A stretch of 64,000 bases of DNA from Parastagonospora avenae f. sp. tritici 18332-5 (lineage: Eukaryota > Ascomycota > Dothideomycetes > Pleosporales > Phaeosphaeriaceae), in contig JAFJTR010000005.1 of the NCBI GenBank assembly GCA_022559985.1, positions 310,001 to 374,000 of the forward strand, in the 5' to 3' direction. The notes under the pieces were generated by a model that saw only the letters and a program-made list of their open reading frames with translations, had not been told where the DNA came from and made no database searches. The position numbers were made by a program, and so were the translations under genes. This document shows, in pieces, positions 1 through 10,925 of the stretch; the stretch's first letter is position 1; each line of letters opens with the position of its first letter.

Positions 1-1
1 A

Positions 2-568
2 ATCGCCTTCTGAGGGCTCGGCATCTTCGTCGTCGTCCACGCCGTCGTACTCCCAGTCGACACCCTCCTCGCCCAGACTAGATTCCAGGTCATCTGAAGC
101 TTCTTCGCCGTCGTCTTCTTCGACGTCATCGTCGTGCACCGCTACAACGCCGTCGTTCTCGGGCAGCGAAAGCTCAATTTCTTCCGCGGTAGCCTCAACG
201 ATTTTGCGTGTCTGCTCAAAAACTTGGTTCACACCAAAGCCCTCGAGATGCACCTTCTTCAGATGCAGTACGCTGACATCGTTGTCGTATCCGTAGCCGC
301 GCTTCCGCTTCTTGCGCAGCTCTTGCTGGCGCTGGGCCTGTACTTCGCTAACGCCGGCGGCAACCGGGTCCAGGTATTGTTTCGCAGCGGCGAGAAACGC
401 TGCATTGAGTTGTACGGTTGGCTGGAGGAAGACGAGCGGGTTGGTCGCAAGGCTCGACGAGGTGTTCATGTCGGCGGCGCGCAGGTCCATTGGCGGCGGC
501 TGTGCAGAGTCAAGAGAGAGTGTGTGGGAAGAAATGGACGTGTCGGGCGAGAATGAGGGCGGCGCCAT
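2..568 (-). CDS. MPP10: U3 snoRNP protein Mpp10, N-terminal part (cut by window edge)
   Basis: The frame opens at an ATG (566-568) and runs to the window edge without a stop, giving 189 residues. Mpp10 is a component of the U3 snoRNP/SSU processome that acts in 18S pre-rRNA processing in the nucleolus. The match is to the Mpp10 N-terminal region: a predicted helical start, then the pattern LEGFGVNQVFEQTRKIV at about residues 104-120, which recalls the GLDANQVWWQVKLVLD segment of the yeast protein. An acidic tract rich in D and E follows, as in Mpp10. A second in-frame ATG lies at 488-490. The assignment comes from recalled family sequence, so it is likely but not certain. The 3' part lies outside the window. 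Confidence 0.7.
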   Translation of the reverse strand, partial: MAPPSFSPDTSISSHTLSLDSAQPPPMDLRAADMNTSSSLATNPLVFLQPTVQLNAAFLAAAKQYLDPVAAGVSEVQAQRQQELRKKRKRGYGYDNDVSVLHLKKVHLEGFGVNQVFEQTRKIVEATAEEIELSLPENDGVVAVHDDDVEEDDGEEASDDLESSLGEEGVDWEYDGVDDDEDAEPSEGD

Positions 569-849
569 GCTATTATGTCGTGCACAGTCTGGGGTAGCCA
601 ACGGTGAAGGATTGGTACGTCTGCGCGAAGTTCTGGGATGCGACAAGAAACTTTTTGGTGGAGCTTGTTCGCCAAGATTTCAGGTGGGTCTCCTTTCGCG
701 CTAGTATTCTCTAGCGTCCACGGCACCGAAGTCAAGAGCGAGACAGTAGAGATAACCTTATTGGCGTGCAACAGTAACTGAAGACATAAACGCGCTGATA
801 AAAGGATAACGCTGCATGCTGCGGATAGTAGTGTCAGGCTAATCCTTTG

Positions 850-1881
850 CTAGTTATTTACTTGATTTGCTCTCTCCTCTGCCCTCTTCACAAGCTCGCG
901 TAACGCAACCATCTTGTGATTCGCCTTCTCGCCCTCAGCAATCACCTCTTCGAGCACCATGAGATCCTGCTTAACAACCTTGCTGCCATGATGAAACGCG
1001 TTGAACTCATGCATCTGCAACGGCAGCGCAGCCTCAACCGGCGTGTTCATCAGCTTCATCGTAACCCACGATCCGAGCAGCATTGCCATCAACCTTCCTA
1101 TCCAGCCATATCGCGGCAGGCTCAACAGCTCAGCTTGCGCCCTGAGCATGAGATTCCACACCGCTGTATTGTTGCGGAATTCGGGCAGTGTGCGCCACCC
1201 ATCGATGCTCCATGCCATCAATTGCAGCATTATAACCATGACGAGGCCAGATGATTCTGACAAGGCTGGAATGACCATGATGCGTAGTTTCGGGTGCTTG
1301 TTGTACACGTCGCTGAACGCCTTGACAAGTTTTGGGCTCGTGTTCAGCATGGTCAGTCCGTGGTTTCCGGTATTGTATGAGAACAGTATGTCGGCTTGAG
1401 CGATCAAGCTGGCGTCTGCAGAGGCGGGAATCGAGATGCTCTTCGTTGGCTGGTGCGCGAGCATACTTCCGGAGAAGACTAGTCGCTCTTCCGAGATGTC
1501 CATTGTGCTGGCGTAGTGGTCTTTTATGTCGATCCCCATAGCATCGTAGACGACAAAAGTCGTAGGATGGCCGCGGATCAAATCGCCTACAGCTTTGTGT
1601 GTCGCTTGGCCGCCTTCAGAGCGCGCAGTGTGGCCGTCAAGCGTGTCGAAGACACAGTAGAATTCCTCGTCGGCAACTTCATCTGGTGACTCAATAACGC
1701 GGTAGTGGTCAAAGGTACGGAGCACATTCTCTTTGTAGTCGTAAAGTTTCTTGGGGGCTTTGAATGCTGAAGTGCGGCCAGGTCGTACTAGATATGTAAT
1801 GTCGGCGCCAAAAGAGAGAACATGTCCCTGCGTAAGGCCAACAGCTCCGCAGCCAACGATGAGGATCTTCGGTCTCAACAT
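850..1881 (-). CDS. Ketopantoate reductase-like (ApbA/PanE) protein
   Basis: Single-exon gene of 343 residues starting at ATG 1879-1881. The N-terminus has a Rossmann dinucleotide-binding motif (ILIVGCGAVGLTQG, residues 6-19), typical of the ApbA/PanE N-terminal domain that binds NADPH. The middle and C-terminal parts are mostly helical, as in the C-terminal half of this family. Fungal genomes carry many ApbA/PanE paralogues of unknown substrate, so pantothenate synthesis should not be assumed. The gene lies on the same strand as MPP10, 281 bp upstream of its start, and looks independently transcribed. Confidence 0.82.
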   Translation of the reverse strand: MLRPKILIVGCGAVGLTQGHVLSFGADITYLVRPGRTSAFKAPKKLYDYKENVLRTFDHYRVIESPDEVADEEFYCVFDTLDGHTARSEGGQATHKAVGDLIRGHPTTFVVYDAMGIDIKDHYASTMDISEERLVFSGSMLAHQPTKSISIPASADASLIAQADILFSYNTGNHGLTMLNTSPKLVKAFSDVYNKHPKLRIMVIPALSESSGLVMVIMLQLMAWSIDGWRTLPEFRNNTAVWNLMLRAQAELLSLPRYGWIGRLMAMLLGSWVTMKLMNTPVEAALPLQMHEFNAFHHGSKVVKQDLMVLEEVIAEGEKANHKMVALRELVKRAEERANQVNN

Positions 1882-2675
1882 TGTAGAGGTAGAAAGAGAT
1901 AGCGTTCAGAGAAGGTGTGTAAATATGAGAAGATTGCTTGTGTTTATGTAAGCTGTTCCTCCGCCGTGCTTAGTCCGCTGTTTCCTCCTCATATCCAGCA
2001 ATTTCGCCGCGCGATTCTGAACAGGCCTTGCATTAGTCTAATTTTAACTTGGCTTCTGTCTATAAAGGTAAGCTTAGTTCGAATAGCGAGCAAAGCTTGA
2101 TATAGATTTACCTCATTATGTCGCGAGAGGCAACGAGCAGGAACGTCAGAGCTTGCAGGGAAGCTTGGTTGGTATACTACGTACAGGTCTCAGGTGTAAT
2201 ACAAGACGTTGTGTGCAGAACAGAGCAAGGTACGGAGGCAGAAAGGAATACAAACAGGGGAAGGCTCGAGCGCGGACGCTAAGCCTACGCGGAGATAGTC
2301 AGGAGGCGCACCGGCGGTTCTGCGGTTGCCAACGATCAGAGCCTTTTGCGGAGCAGTACTGTAGAGTACAGTAGCTACCTGTGTAGTGTGGTACTGTCGA
2401 GTATAGTAGTCTGGGGTGTCAGGGTACGTTACCGTGACACATTACGTGCATAGCAAGAGCTACTAACTCTAAGAGAGAGAGGTGCGAAAGCTAGACTAAG
2501 CTGAGTCTTTAAGTGTCTACTATACGTTTAGATTTATTAAGAATAGTTTTTGACGAAAATACGCGAGTGCATAGACTGTAGTGAGCTTCCCGTGAATCTA
2601 GGAGCACCTGCAATCTAGGCGTTTTGTCTTTTCCTCGAACTATCCCAAAAGCTTGCCAGGTCCCAGGTCTGCGCC
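1882..2675. other. Intergenic, about 0.8 kb, no gene recognised
   Basis: This separates the 5' end of the reductase gene from the 3' end of the histidine kinase gene. No credible coding frame is seen. Around 2340-2420 there are repeated gtactgt-like words, including a perfect 6-bp-arm inverted repeat (TACTGT-5 nt-ACAGTA) at 2357-2373. The stretch 2450-2590 is comparatively A+T-rich. This could be an old degenerate repeat, but I see no ends or coding remains. Confidence 0.5.
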
Positions 2676-5600
2676 TTACGATTTTACTTTTCCCACATCA
2701 CCTTGCGCGCCAGGCGCAGTAACCGTGTTCTTGGGTTCAGAAAGGGCGGGTGCCAGCGAATCATGGTCGTGTTGCTTCGTCTGCTCAGCATCCTCGTTAT
2801 CTTCTCTTGTCGATCTTATGGCTATTTTTGATTCGGAATGTTTCCGCCTTCTTTCATTTCCTCTTTTCAGCAGCGCCTCCAGAGCGCGGAAATTCATCGG
2901 TTTCGTCATGAAGTGGTCGACACCTGAGCTCAGCGCTTCCAGTCTCGCACTAGCGGAGGCGAGGCCTGTAAGGGCAATAATGCGGCACTTCGGAAGATCG
3001 TTTGCTTTCTCGTACTCTCGAATAGAATGCGTGCTGGTCATCCCATCCACTAGAAATGTGATCAGACTATATCAGAACGCGATTACGAGACACAAGACTT
3101 ACTGATCGGCATGGACATATCCATCAAGATAGTGTTAAACTTGGTTGCAATGTTCTTGTATGCTTCGAATGCGTCCAAGCCGTTTTCTGCTTCTTGGTAT
3201 GTGTAGTTGTGTCGCTTCATGAAGGCTACAAGGAGCTGAACCATGTGAGTATTGCATATCCTTTATTCCCCGTGCAAGACCTACATTGCGGTTGATAGTG
3301 TTGTCGTCAACGATCAATACTTCTGGGGTAGTGAAGGCTTGTTGTGCCACATTTGAGTTATTGCCGTGCTTAATAGAAGAAGCAGAATCTGCCGTTGTAG
3401 TATGGTCCTTCAGTCGTGTTATGGGTGCGGGAGAGGACCGACCCTGATTAGATTTCCGACCAGAAGATGTCTGAACTCCGCTATCCGCCCAACTGACATG
3501 AGGTAACTCGTTGCCGGAGCTTTCGTGTTGTAAATTTTCTTCTGGGTGATCCAAGCGGTCGAGACATTGATTCAGGATGTAGGCTACTTTGAACGGCCCA
3601 CAGCTTTTCTTCATCAGCGATGATGCGGCAGAAGTCAGAAGAAGTCTAACTTACGGCTGTGTCATGATCTCCACCACGCTTTCTTTGCTTTTGACTCTCC
3701 AGTCTGAGCGCAATGTAGCTGCTTCCAAAGCGTCCATGGCGATGAATATCGTCACAGGTGCTTTCTCTCCATTTATCCTAGAGCGTCTGATTGACCTCAG
3801 ATAGTCGAACGAAAGCTCTGGGACGATGACAATGTCGGATCCATGTCCGGTCCACTCAGTAGTGCGAACGACAGTCATCCTGAGGTGCTTCTCTAGAGTA
3901 TTGGCAAGGACGTTTGTTCGCCGGTCAAGCCCCTCCGCGATTTGAGACACCACTGAAACATCAGCAGGATAATCTAGTTGCTTTCGAAGGATGCTGACGC
4001 TGCGGCCTTGGAGTCTTGATATGTAGGAGAGAAAATGGCTACGTTGGGACGGGTTCTGTCGTAGGGCTGCCTCGGGAGAAATTTCCGGCTTGTTCAGAGC
4101 TAGCTTGACTGTTATCTTGGTACCAATAGACGGCTCACTGTTGACTTCAATCTTTCCGCCATTGGTCTCTATAATTTGACGCACGATACTCAATCCTAAG
4201 CCGGTGCCGGCTGCGAACTGTATGTACAAATGCAGTATCAGCTGGTTTCTCTTCATAATACGTCATATTGAATTTACGTACAGAGTCTTCTTGGGCAAAT
4301 GGCTGAAACGCCTTGTCAGCCAAGAATTTGGAGCTCATGCCAATTCCCGAGTCGGTGACAGAGAGCGTGACGGTTGTAGGAGTACCGGTGGCTTTGGACC
4401 ATTCGCTCGCCCGCAAAGAAACGACAATATGTCCTGAGTTCGTGTATTTGATTGCGTTGCCAAAGATATTCATGACAATCCTCCTCCATGATCCGACTGG
4501 GAAACAGTAGGTCCAATCGTTTCCTTGTGCTATATCAAGCACAACATAGCAGACCTTGCGTGTTGCCGAGAGCCCTGAGTCTGAATCTGAACCTGACGGT
4601 GACGAAGGCGCATCCCCCATTGTTTTAGAAACAGGAGTGTACGTCGAGCCAGAGAAGACTGCTTCTATCACTTCTTCAGTGGCAATGCCAAAATCGAATG
4701 CTCCTGCCCGAGATCGTTGACTCTTGATCGGCTTAGACGATAGCCGCACCCTGTGCGCACTTTTCAATCGTCTTGATGAGACATTTTTGGCAGCTTCGCC
4801 AATCTCCGCGTAGTCCATTACATGATTGATCGTGTCCAGTAGAGTGTTGCCACATGCATTCAAAGACTGAAGCATACTCGTTTGAAAAGAATCCAGGGGT
4901 GTGTCTTTAATAAACTCCAGCGTCCCTAGGATTCCGTGCAACGGCGTGCGGAGCTCATGTGATATGGAGGCCACGAATGTCGTCTTTGCTTGGTTCAGCG
5001 CCAACGCATCTAGTCGCGATAACTCCCGCATGACAGAGTGACTGAAAACCTTGAAATATGGGAGATCTATGGTCGCAGAAAGCAGTCTCTGTGGTCTATT
5101 GCTCCAACACAAACATCCTGCAAACCATCGAGATCGTTCGTAGTCCCAGAATGGTATGAAAGCGACGCTGCGAGCGCCTGTGAGCATAGCCTGCACGGCA
5201 CGTGAGTTTCTGCCTACGCGGCTGCCAGCGCCTTTGGCTTTCGAAGGCCGATGAGAAGAATCCTTCGAAGTGCCGCTAGATGTGCCAGACTCATCTGTTG
5301 AGGAGAGAGCAAGGCCGTCGATACCAAAGCTCATGATCTTTCCATTGGGCCAGTCTTGCAACAAGCGTGACAAGTCAGCTTCGAGAAGCAAACCAAAGGC
5401 TGCTGCATCAGACTCGCGGGTCCGCATGGCTGAACCAAGCACTTCAGAATATTTCGACGATGAACTCTCTACATCTTCTGCCCGGCTGGAGCTACTTCCT
5501 TCACTTGAGGAAGTCACAGTGTGGTACGAGTCCCCGGTATCTTCAGTTCCTGTTCCTGTACCGGCATTTTGACCCGTTTGACCGTACGGGCGACGCCGTG

Positions 5601-6899
5601 GACCTTTGTTCGCCGCGATGGAAGCATCCAAGATAACAACACCATCCAAATCGCTGGACGCCATCATAACATTCGCTGCACGAGCAAACATCGATCTTGT
5701 GTCCATAGGTAAGATGCTTTCCTGAAGTTTCTTGATGAATCGCTGGTGACTACTCTTCGGACGTAGCGTTGTAACCGGTGGAGGTATGTCATTTTTATGC
5801 TGATTCATTGGATCGCTCCTCTCATCGAAGGGAGATGCCAATGCTTGCGAAGACGTTTCATGCTCTTGAGGGCTTTCCGAATCATCCTGTCGAGCATTCT
5901 TGAAAGGCTGTAGATTTTCTGCACCTTCAGAGAAAGATATGAGACCCCGAGTGAATCGCTCCCCGCGCCAAAGTTGGTCCTTGATCGTGTCTATATTTTA
6001 GTGCATGACATTAGTACATGTCCCATATTCAATATTGTCGTCGAATACACGTACAAGTGTGCAGATAATCCATAACACTCTGAGCGACATCTCGCAGACT
6101 GTGTCGATGCCCCGCAGACAAGCCTTCAGGGCGCGGCGAATCATCAAGAATGCAGAGAGATCCGACAATGGCACCAGCTGGGCTTAGCAGTGGCGCTCCA
6201 GCATAAAATCGAGCATTTGTCTCCTTGACATACGTCCGGTTCGCGTGCTCTACACTCTCCTTGAGGTCTCGAACGACCAATGCAGGATACTCGTTAGGAC
6301 CGAATTCTTGAAGGTCGATGTTCAAGACCTTTTCGCACATACCCTGCCAATGGTGAGTGGGTGGTCAACGCGACGGAATGTTGGAGTGGTGAGTATGCTG
6401 TGCAGCAATGCTCACGGAGCGCAACCTGGTGATGACACTCGGTCGGCCCATAGGAAGCTTGGGTTGAAGGCAGCTACGTACCTGATACACGTTAGATTTG
6501 TAGCAATCATTTCAGTCTCACATGCATACTTGCCCAAGTTCTTGGTATGCTAACGCTGCCCAGCCACAGTGTGTTCGAAATGCCGCCTGGTGTTTTGGGG
6601 TGAACAGACATGTTCGGTGTAGCTTCGGCGAGGACATATTGTCGCTCGTCGTCAATCAACGAGATCATGGCTCGTTCCGCTCCGAGACGCAATGTTGCTA
6701 ATTGGGCTAGCGCAGACAACGTAGAGTCTTGTGACGGCCGGGGTACATGGTGACCTGGCAGGCTGCAAGTTTCCGAGTCTGGACCGAGATCATGAAGATG
6801 AGGTATGTTACGAAATGCTGCTCCATATAACAAGAACACGTCTCTTTCTCTTTTTTCGCTAGAAATAGGCTTGTGAAGGCCATGGTCATGGGTCGCCAT
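2676..6899 (-). CDS. GAF-domain hybrid histidine kinase / response regulator
   Basis: Seven exons: 6534-6899, 6055-6343, 4282-5990, 3655-4217, 3285-3603, 3103-3235 and 2676-3049. They total 3753 nt, or 1250 residues. The start is the strong-context gccATGG at 6897-6899. It is a phosphorelay sensor kinase. A GAF domain spans exons 1-2 (residues about 60-215), and a further GAF-like region lies in exon 3. The HisKA H-box ISHELRTPL has its His near residue 560. The ATPase N-box (NIFGNAIKYTNSG), G1 (DSGIGM) and G2 (GTGLGLSIV, about 790) follow. The receiver domain has the acidic pair in VLIVDDN, the phospho-acceptor Asp in ILMDMSMP (about 1115) and Lys in FMTKP. All catalytic residues are present. 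The first intron (6344-6533) needs a GC donor. Which fungal HHK class it belongs to was not determined. Confidence 0.93.
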
Positions 6900-7549
6900 G
6901 GCTGACAGCAACCTGGGAAGAAAAGAGAAATATTGAGGAAACTCGACTCTGCGAAAGAAGTCCAAAACAAGGCCTTTTGATGGACGAGATCAGCGGTTGT
7001 CGTAAAAGTTACATTTCGAAACCCGTGGCGGAATGCCGGTTATTCGAATCGCCACCCAAATCCTATCGTCTAGATCGTGGGCAAAGTAAGATCCTGGAGC
7101 GCATCCACAGATCGCAATGACTCTGGCAGTGTTCGAGACCTATGACGTAGACCATCGACGCTTGGAGTTAGCGATCGCTTGTGATAGGCTTTGAGTCGCG
7201 AATGCTAGTGCACCGGATTAGTATTTTCGCTTAAACATGTGAGGGACCACTTCACTTGCAACCGCTACTTTTTTGCAACATGCTAATACTCAAGCGATCC
7301 TTCTCACAAATCTGCACATCCGACATCGTCACGCAGAATGAGTCCCCAGCATCGAAGTGGGGAATATGAGAATCCTCGGATTATCCACCGTATTGATCCG
7401 TAAAATGAGTAATTGATCTTTCGAAAGAGCTATGTCCGCGGAACATCGAGCACACCTGTGTATTACCTGCAATACTTAAATAACACTCCTTCTCGTACTG
7501 GTCATGCGTTCTATTCAGTCGCCATGTATGCATAGTCGCAGCCAACACA
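6900..7549. other. Intergenic upstream of the histidine kinase, no gene recognised
   Basis: Holds the 5' flank of the kinase gene and the 3' flank of the D123-like gene. No credible frame, RNA gene or clear repeat was seen on either strand. Confidence 0.5.
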
Positions 7550-8633
7550 TTATGCACATTTAGATACCTCAGCCTTCTCACCGGGCTCATCAAGCACAAC
7601 CGCGAACCCGGCTTCCTCCAGACCATATAGCATTCTCGCGTCGATGATCCAGTTGAAGAGACATGCGCCGCATCCGCTCATCGCCCCGAACAGATTGAGC
7701 TCCACCAACTGCACACTCCCGTTATCTTGCAGCGCAACATCGAAATTGAAACCGTACCTCAGTAGCATGAGCTGATTTTCCAAAGGATATGATGGCAGTA
7801 GGTGCTGGCAAATCTTAGTCAGGATTTTCCGTGCGCCCACGGTTACACAGTCGACGAGCTGCGCGACGGTAAACCCCGGCGGTAGTTGCAAAGGCTCGTG
7901 CCAACGGTACTGACTGATCGCACTGATACGGAAGTTGCCGTCCTTTTCCTTGCGCGCCGAAGGTGGAGGCACGAAGACGCGAAATTCCTTTGCCGGATCC
8001 ATCTTGTCATTCCAGAGATTCAGAATGAGCTGCACGTTGGCACGGTTTTCGACCCAGGGTCTCTCCTCTCTTTGGGGCGTCCACTGCAAGCTCCCATATG
8101 CGCGCATACTGGAAGGAATCTCTGTGATCACTTCCTTCTTGGATCGTTGTTAATTGCAGCTCACCACCGAGGGGTGAGTCCTTGGGGGACATTTGGTCCA
8201 AGCGGATGAACCAGCGTTGCTTGCCATCGAGAAGGGACATGAGCTTTTGTCCTGTCTTGGTAGACTTCAGGTCCTCGACAAGCGGATTCAGCAGGTAAGA
8301 CGGGACCAGATCCGAACGCATCCAAGAGCAGTGGAGAAGCATCAGGTCGTCGCATAGAACCGAAGGCATCTCGAGGACATAAGAGTTTGCCAGTCCTTGG
8401 CTCTCTGCGATCAGCGAATGCAACAAGGCGTAGCTGTATGGCATCCATGGCGGATTGCCATGTTGGGGGTCTGAGTCTGGAATCGCCTCTTCGACTTCAG
8501 CTTTTTTGTGTTTGTTGGTGTTGAATCGCCGAGAGCGTGATAGCGGATTTGCAGTCTCTTGACTGGCTTTGACTGCCGCGTTGTCTTCGGCAATGCGGGA
8601 GGCAGGAACTACTAGGAGTTTGAGTTTCGTCAT
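7550..8633 (-). CDS. CDC123/D123-family protein with an interrupted reading frame
   Basis: Starts at ATG 8631-8633 and ends at TAA 7550-7552. Family signatures: RWFIRLDQMSPKDSPLGG, then EFRVFVPPP and ISAISQYRWHEP, then VELNLFGAMSGCGACLF near the C-terminus. CDC123 proteins have an ATP-grasp fold and chaperone eIF2 assembly. This is a divergent member, and its role is not known from sequence. The first and second halves are in different frames. The 3' part of frame 1 and the 5' part of frame 2 match the family right up to a join at about 8132-8142, which suggests a one-base insertion (a G in GAAGGAAG). The alternative is a 43-nt intron (8122-8164, GTGAGC...CACAG). That restores the frame and gives 346 residues, but removes about 14 codons that look family-like. 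Confidence 0.7.
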
Positions 8634-9343
8634 ATTTGCGAAAGGTAGTGAGGGACACGTTCAACTTGAAGTGCGAGGAATTATTTGAGTTTGGATACGA
8701 GACGAGGCTCAATTTATATTGCTGACTGGAGTCATACAGCCTTTGCAGTATGATACCATATCTTTAGCAACTTCATGGAACAAAGGTACATTGCGAGCTG
8801 GTAGAGTATACTAAGCTTAATGCTAGAATTTTCCGAGGTCCTAATTACCGTAGTTCGTGCGAATTTAGCGCCTGCAAAAAGGGCGGAAGCTAACACCGCG
8901 AGCTAGAAGTTATTCAACCACGGAAAGATATCATGAGCAAAGGGACATCCATGCCATTCTTCCAGTCGCACGTGCGCAGTTCTGTACAGCTTCCTAGCGC
9001 TCGCACAAGCCAGATGATTCCATCTCACTCACACTCTCGCTGCCCGTGAAACAAATAGCAAACCACCCTCCAGCGTATAAGACGACCATCGCCTCTCCAC
9101 GAATAGTAGTCTCTAGCCATGAATCAACTCCACCCAACGCACACACTCACACCGGCACACTCAAAACATCAACCCCAGCTATCGCTAACACATCTTTTAG
9201 CTAAGCATACCGGGGGGAATGCCGCTCCACACCTACATCTACCAACCTCTACCTTTCCATCTGCCCTCTCCCTTCCGCCAAACTTACACCGGCAGACCAA
9301 AACCCAGAATCACCAAGATTCCAAGAACAACAACTAGCCCCGC

Positions 9344-9344
<1 letters not shown>

Positions 9345-9411
<67 letters not shown>

Positions 9412-9489
9412 CCCCCCCCCCCCCCCCCACCACACCACAACACCCACCGCAGAACCCAACCCCAAAACACCCAAAATCCAAAAAACACA

Positions 9490-9518
<29 letters not shown>
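9345..9518. repeat. Poly(C) tracts: 64 C, T, 19 C, then 29 C
   Basis: Uninterrupted C runs at 9345-9408 and 9410-9428, separated by one T, and a further run at 9490-9518, with A/C-rich DNA between them. The minus strand reads as poly-G and could form G-quadruplexes, and the plus strand could form i-motifs. Exact lengths in an assembly are unreliable for homopolymers of this size. Confidence 0.95.
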
Positions 9519-9520
<2 letters not shown>

Positions 9521-9823
9521 CCCGCTCCCCTCTTTCTCGCGGAAAAACCAATACCTCATTCGTGCCCTCTCCGCCAATTTCCAAGGTACACAAGTATCAC
9601 AATCCTGAACTCAGATTTGCACACTCGTGTCGCGCGGAGTATCAGGACGTCTACCGCTTACTTGTGTCCAGTCAACAGTGGTCGATTTCTCACGCATACA
9701 CACATACTGCCCGCAACGACGCTTTGATTTGCGGGAGTGGAAATTTAGTGTGTGTACGTACATGCCATCGCAATCTACAGGCTCGGGCACTGTGCAGAGG
9801 TAATTTAGTCAAGTATTTTATTC

Positions 9824-9860
9824 ATGAGTGTGAGTGTAAGTGTGAGTGTGGGTGTAGGTG
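9824..9860. repeat. Degenerate GTGAGT-type microsatellite
   Basis: About six imperfect hexamer units (gtgagt, gtaagt, gtgggt, gtaggt). No coding context. Confidence 0.7.
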
Positions 9861-10017
9861 GTGGAAGCGTTCTTGGTACCAAGGTCAGTCTGCGCTCTCG
9901 CTGCCATGGAGATACTGATTCGACACACTGCGCGCGAAACAGGCGGACGCAGAGCATTATCACCACGAAATCAAAGAAAACCAGCCCATGGTCTTCCATC
10001 GATATAGTCTATCAGGG

Positions 10018-10087
10018 AGCCTGAAGCTATACGTAGGGGCTATTGGTCGCATGCGTATCCCAATGATACTGCGTATAGCTCCAGGCT
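10018..10087. repeat. Inverted repeat with 16-bp arms (15 of 16 pair)
   Basis: The arms agcctgaagctatacg (10018-10033) and cgtatagctccaggct (10072-10087) are reverse complements with one mismatch, separated by 38 nt. It could form a hairpin or be a transposon-end relic. No target-site duplication was seen. Confidence 0.7.
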
Positions 10088-10535
10088 ATACAATGAATAG
10101 CTATTCGGTCTCTGTCCATTCTGTCTAAATTCACGACCATTGACTACATTTACTAAGATCAACCCCTAGGCGCTGACATTATTCGCATTTGGTGACTGTA
10201 AGAACGGTTTGATGGGGTGACCTGTATACCTCCAAGAACTTCTGCAGATGTAGACAAAAATGTGATAGCTCTGAAGCTATCCAGGTTACTATATCAAACT
10301 CGGCTAAAATTGCTCTCAAGAACTTCGAGCTCATTGCCAGTCAGCGAAGACCATGATCCTACGGTACTGAATGCATATGTACTCGCGAGTAGGCCTTGCT
10401 CGACCTGGTTAGCCCCCGCCGAGCGAGTCCAATCACCCAAAAATTCAATATCCTATCCGCTTAAAGCTGTAGAACATCACGGCACAAAGGCAAAAAGATA
10501 ATTTCGAGTTGTCTCAGCAAGCTGAGCACGAGGAT

Positions 10536-10621
10536 TGTCCCCTTCGTGGATCGAACACGATACCTCCAGATTTAGTGACTGAGACTTCAGTCTGGCGCTC
10601 TCCCAATTGAGCTAAGGAGAC
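10536..10621 (-). tRNA. tRNA-Phe (anticodon GAA) with a 13-nt intron
   Basis: Full cloverleaf on the minus strand. The acceptor stem GTCTCCT pairs with AGGGGAC (one T-G pair) and the discriminator is A. The D arm is GCTC/GAGC. The anticodon stem is CCAGA/TCTGG with loop CTGAAGA, so the anticodon is GAA. The T arm is TCGTG/CACGA with loop TTCGATC. An intron of 13 nt (tctcagtcactaa) sits one base 3' of the anticodon, the canonical position for nuclear tRNA introns. The length of 86 is 73 plus 13. The CCA end is not encoded, as expected in eukaryotes. Confidence 0.95.
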
Positions 10622-10925
10622 TGCTTGATTGATGAGGAGATGCTGAACACATTACAATATATCCAACGCAAACCTACGTTGACCACACAAATCAGACCTC
10701 CAAGAGCCCGAGGATGGATTCGATTGTAGTGTAATATTGCACTGTGCGCGGGGGAGACATGCTTTAGCGAGACATGGCTAAACTCGACTTGATCAGAGTT
10801 GCATTCGGCTCGGCGCGGAGCTGTTGACACTATGACCTCATGACACAGCTTCCTCCGCAACAAACATCAATCTGACAATTACTCGCACACCCCACACGCG
10901 CGCATAACTCTCCCACACGCAAGCA

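Larger units (their letters stand above)
8634..10535. other. Intergenic, 1.9 kb, low-complexity DNA, no gene recognised
   Basis: Contains the poly-C tracts described separately, CA/AC-rich DNA around 9130-9300, a degenerate GTGAGT/GTGTAA hexamer patch at 9824-9860 and an inverted repeat at 10018-10087. Open frames across the poly-C tract (poly-Pro, or poly-Gly on the other strand) are produced by the homopolymer and are not genes. Confidence 0.6.

Noticed and set aside
1882..2675. Degenerate transposon in the repeat-like gap
   Set aside because: Only short repeated words and one small palindrome; no terminal repeats, target duplications or coding remains.
9249..9593. Minus-strand poly-Gly and plus-strand poly-Pro open frames of about 100-130 codons
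   Set aside because: Created by the poly(C) tract in any frame; no other coding character.
9562..9918. Cys-rich 118-codon frame
   Set aside because: Its CECKCECGC part is the GTGAGT microsatellite; the rest has no coding character.
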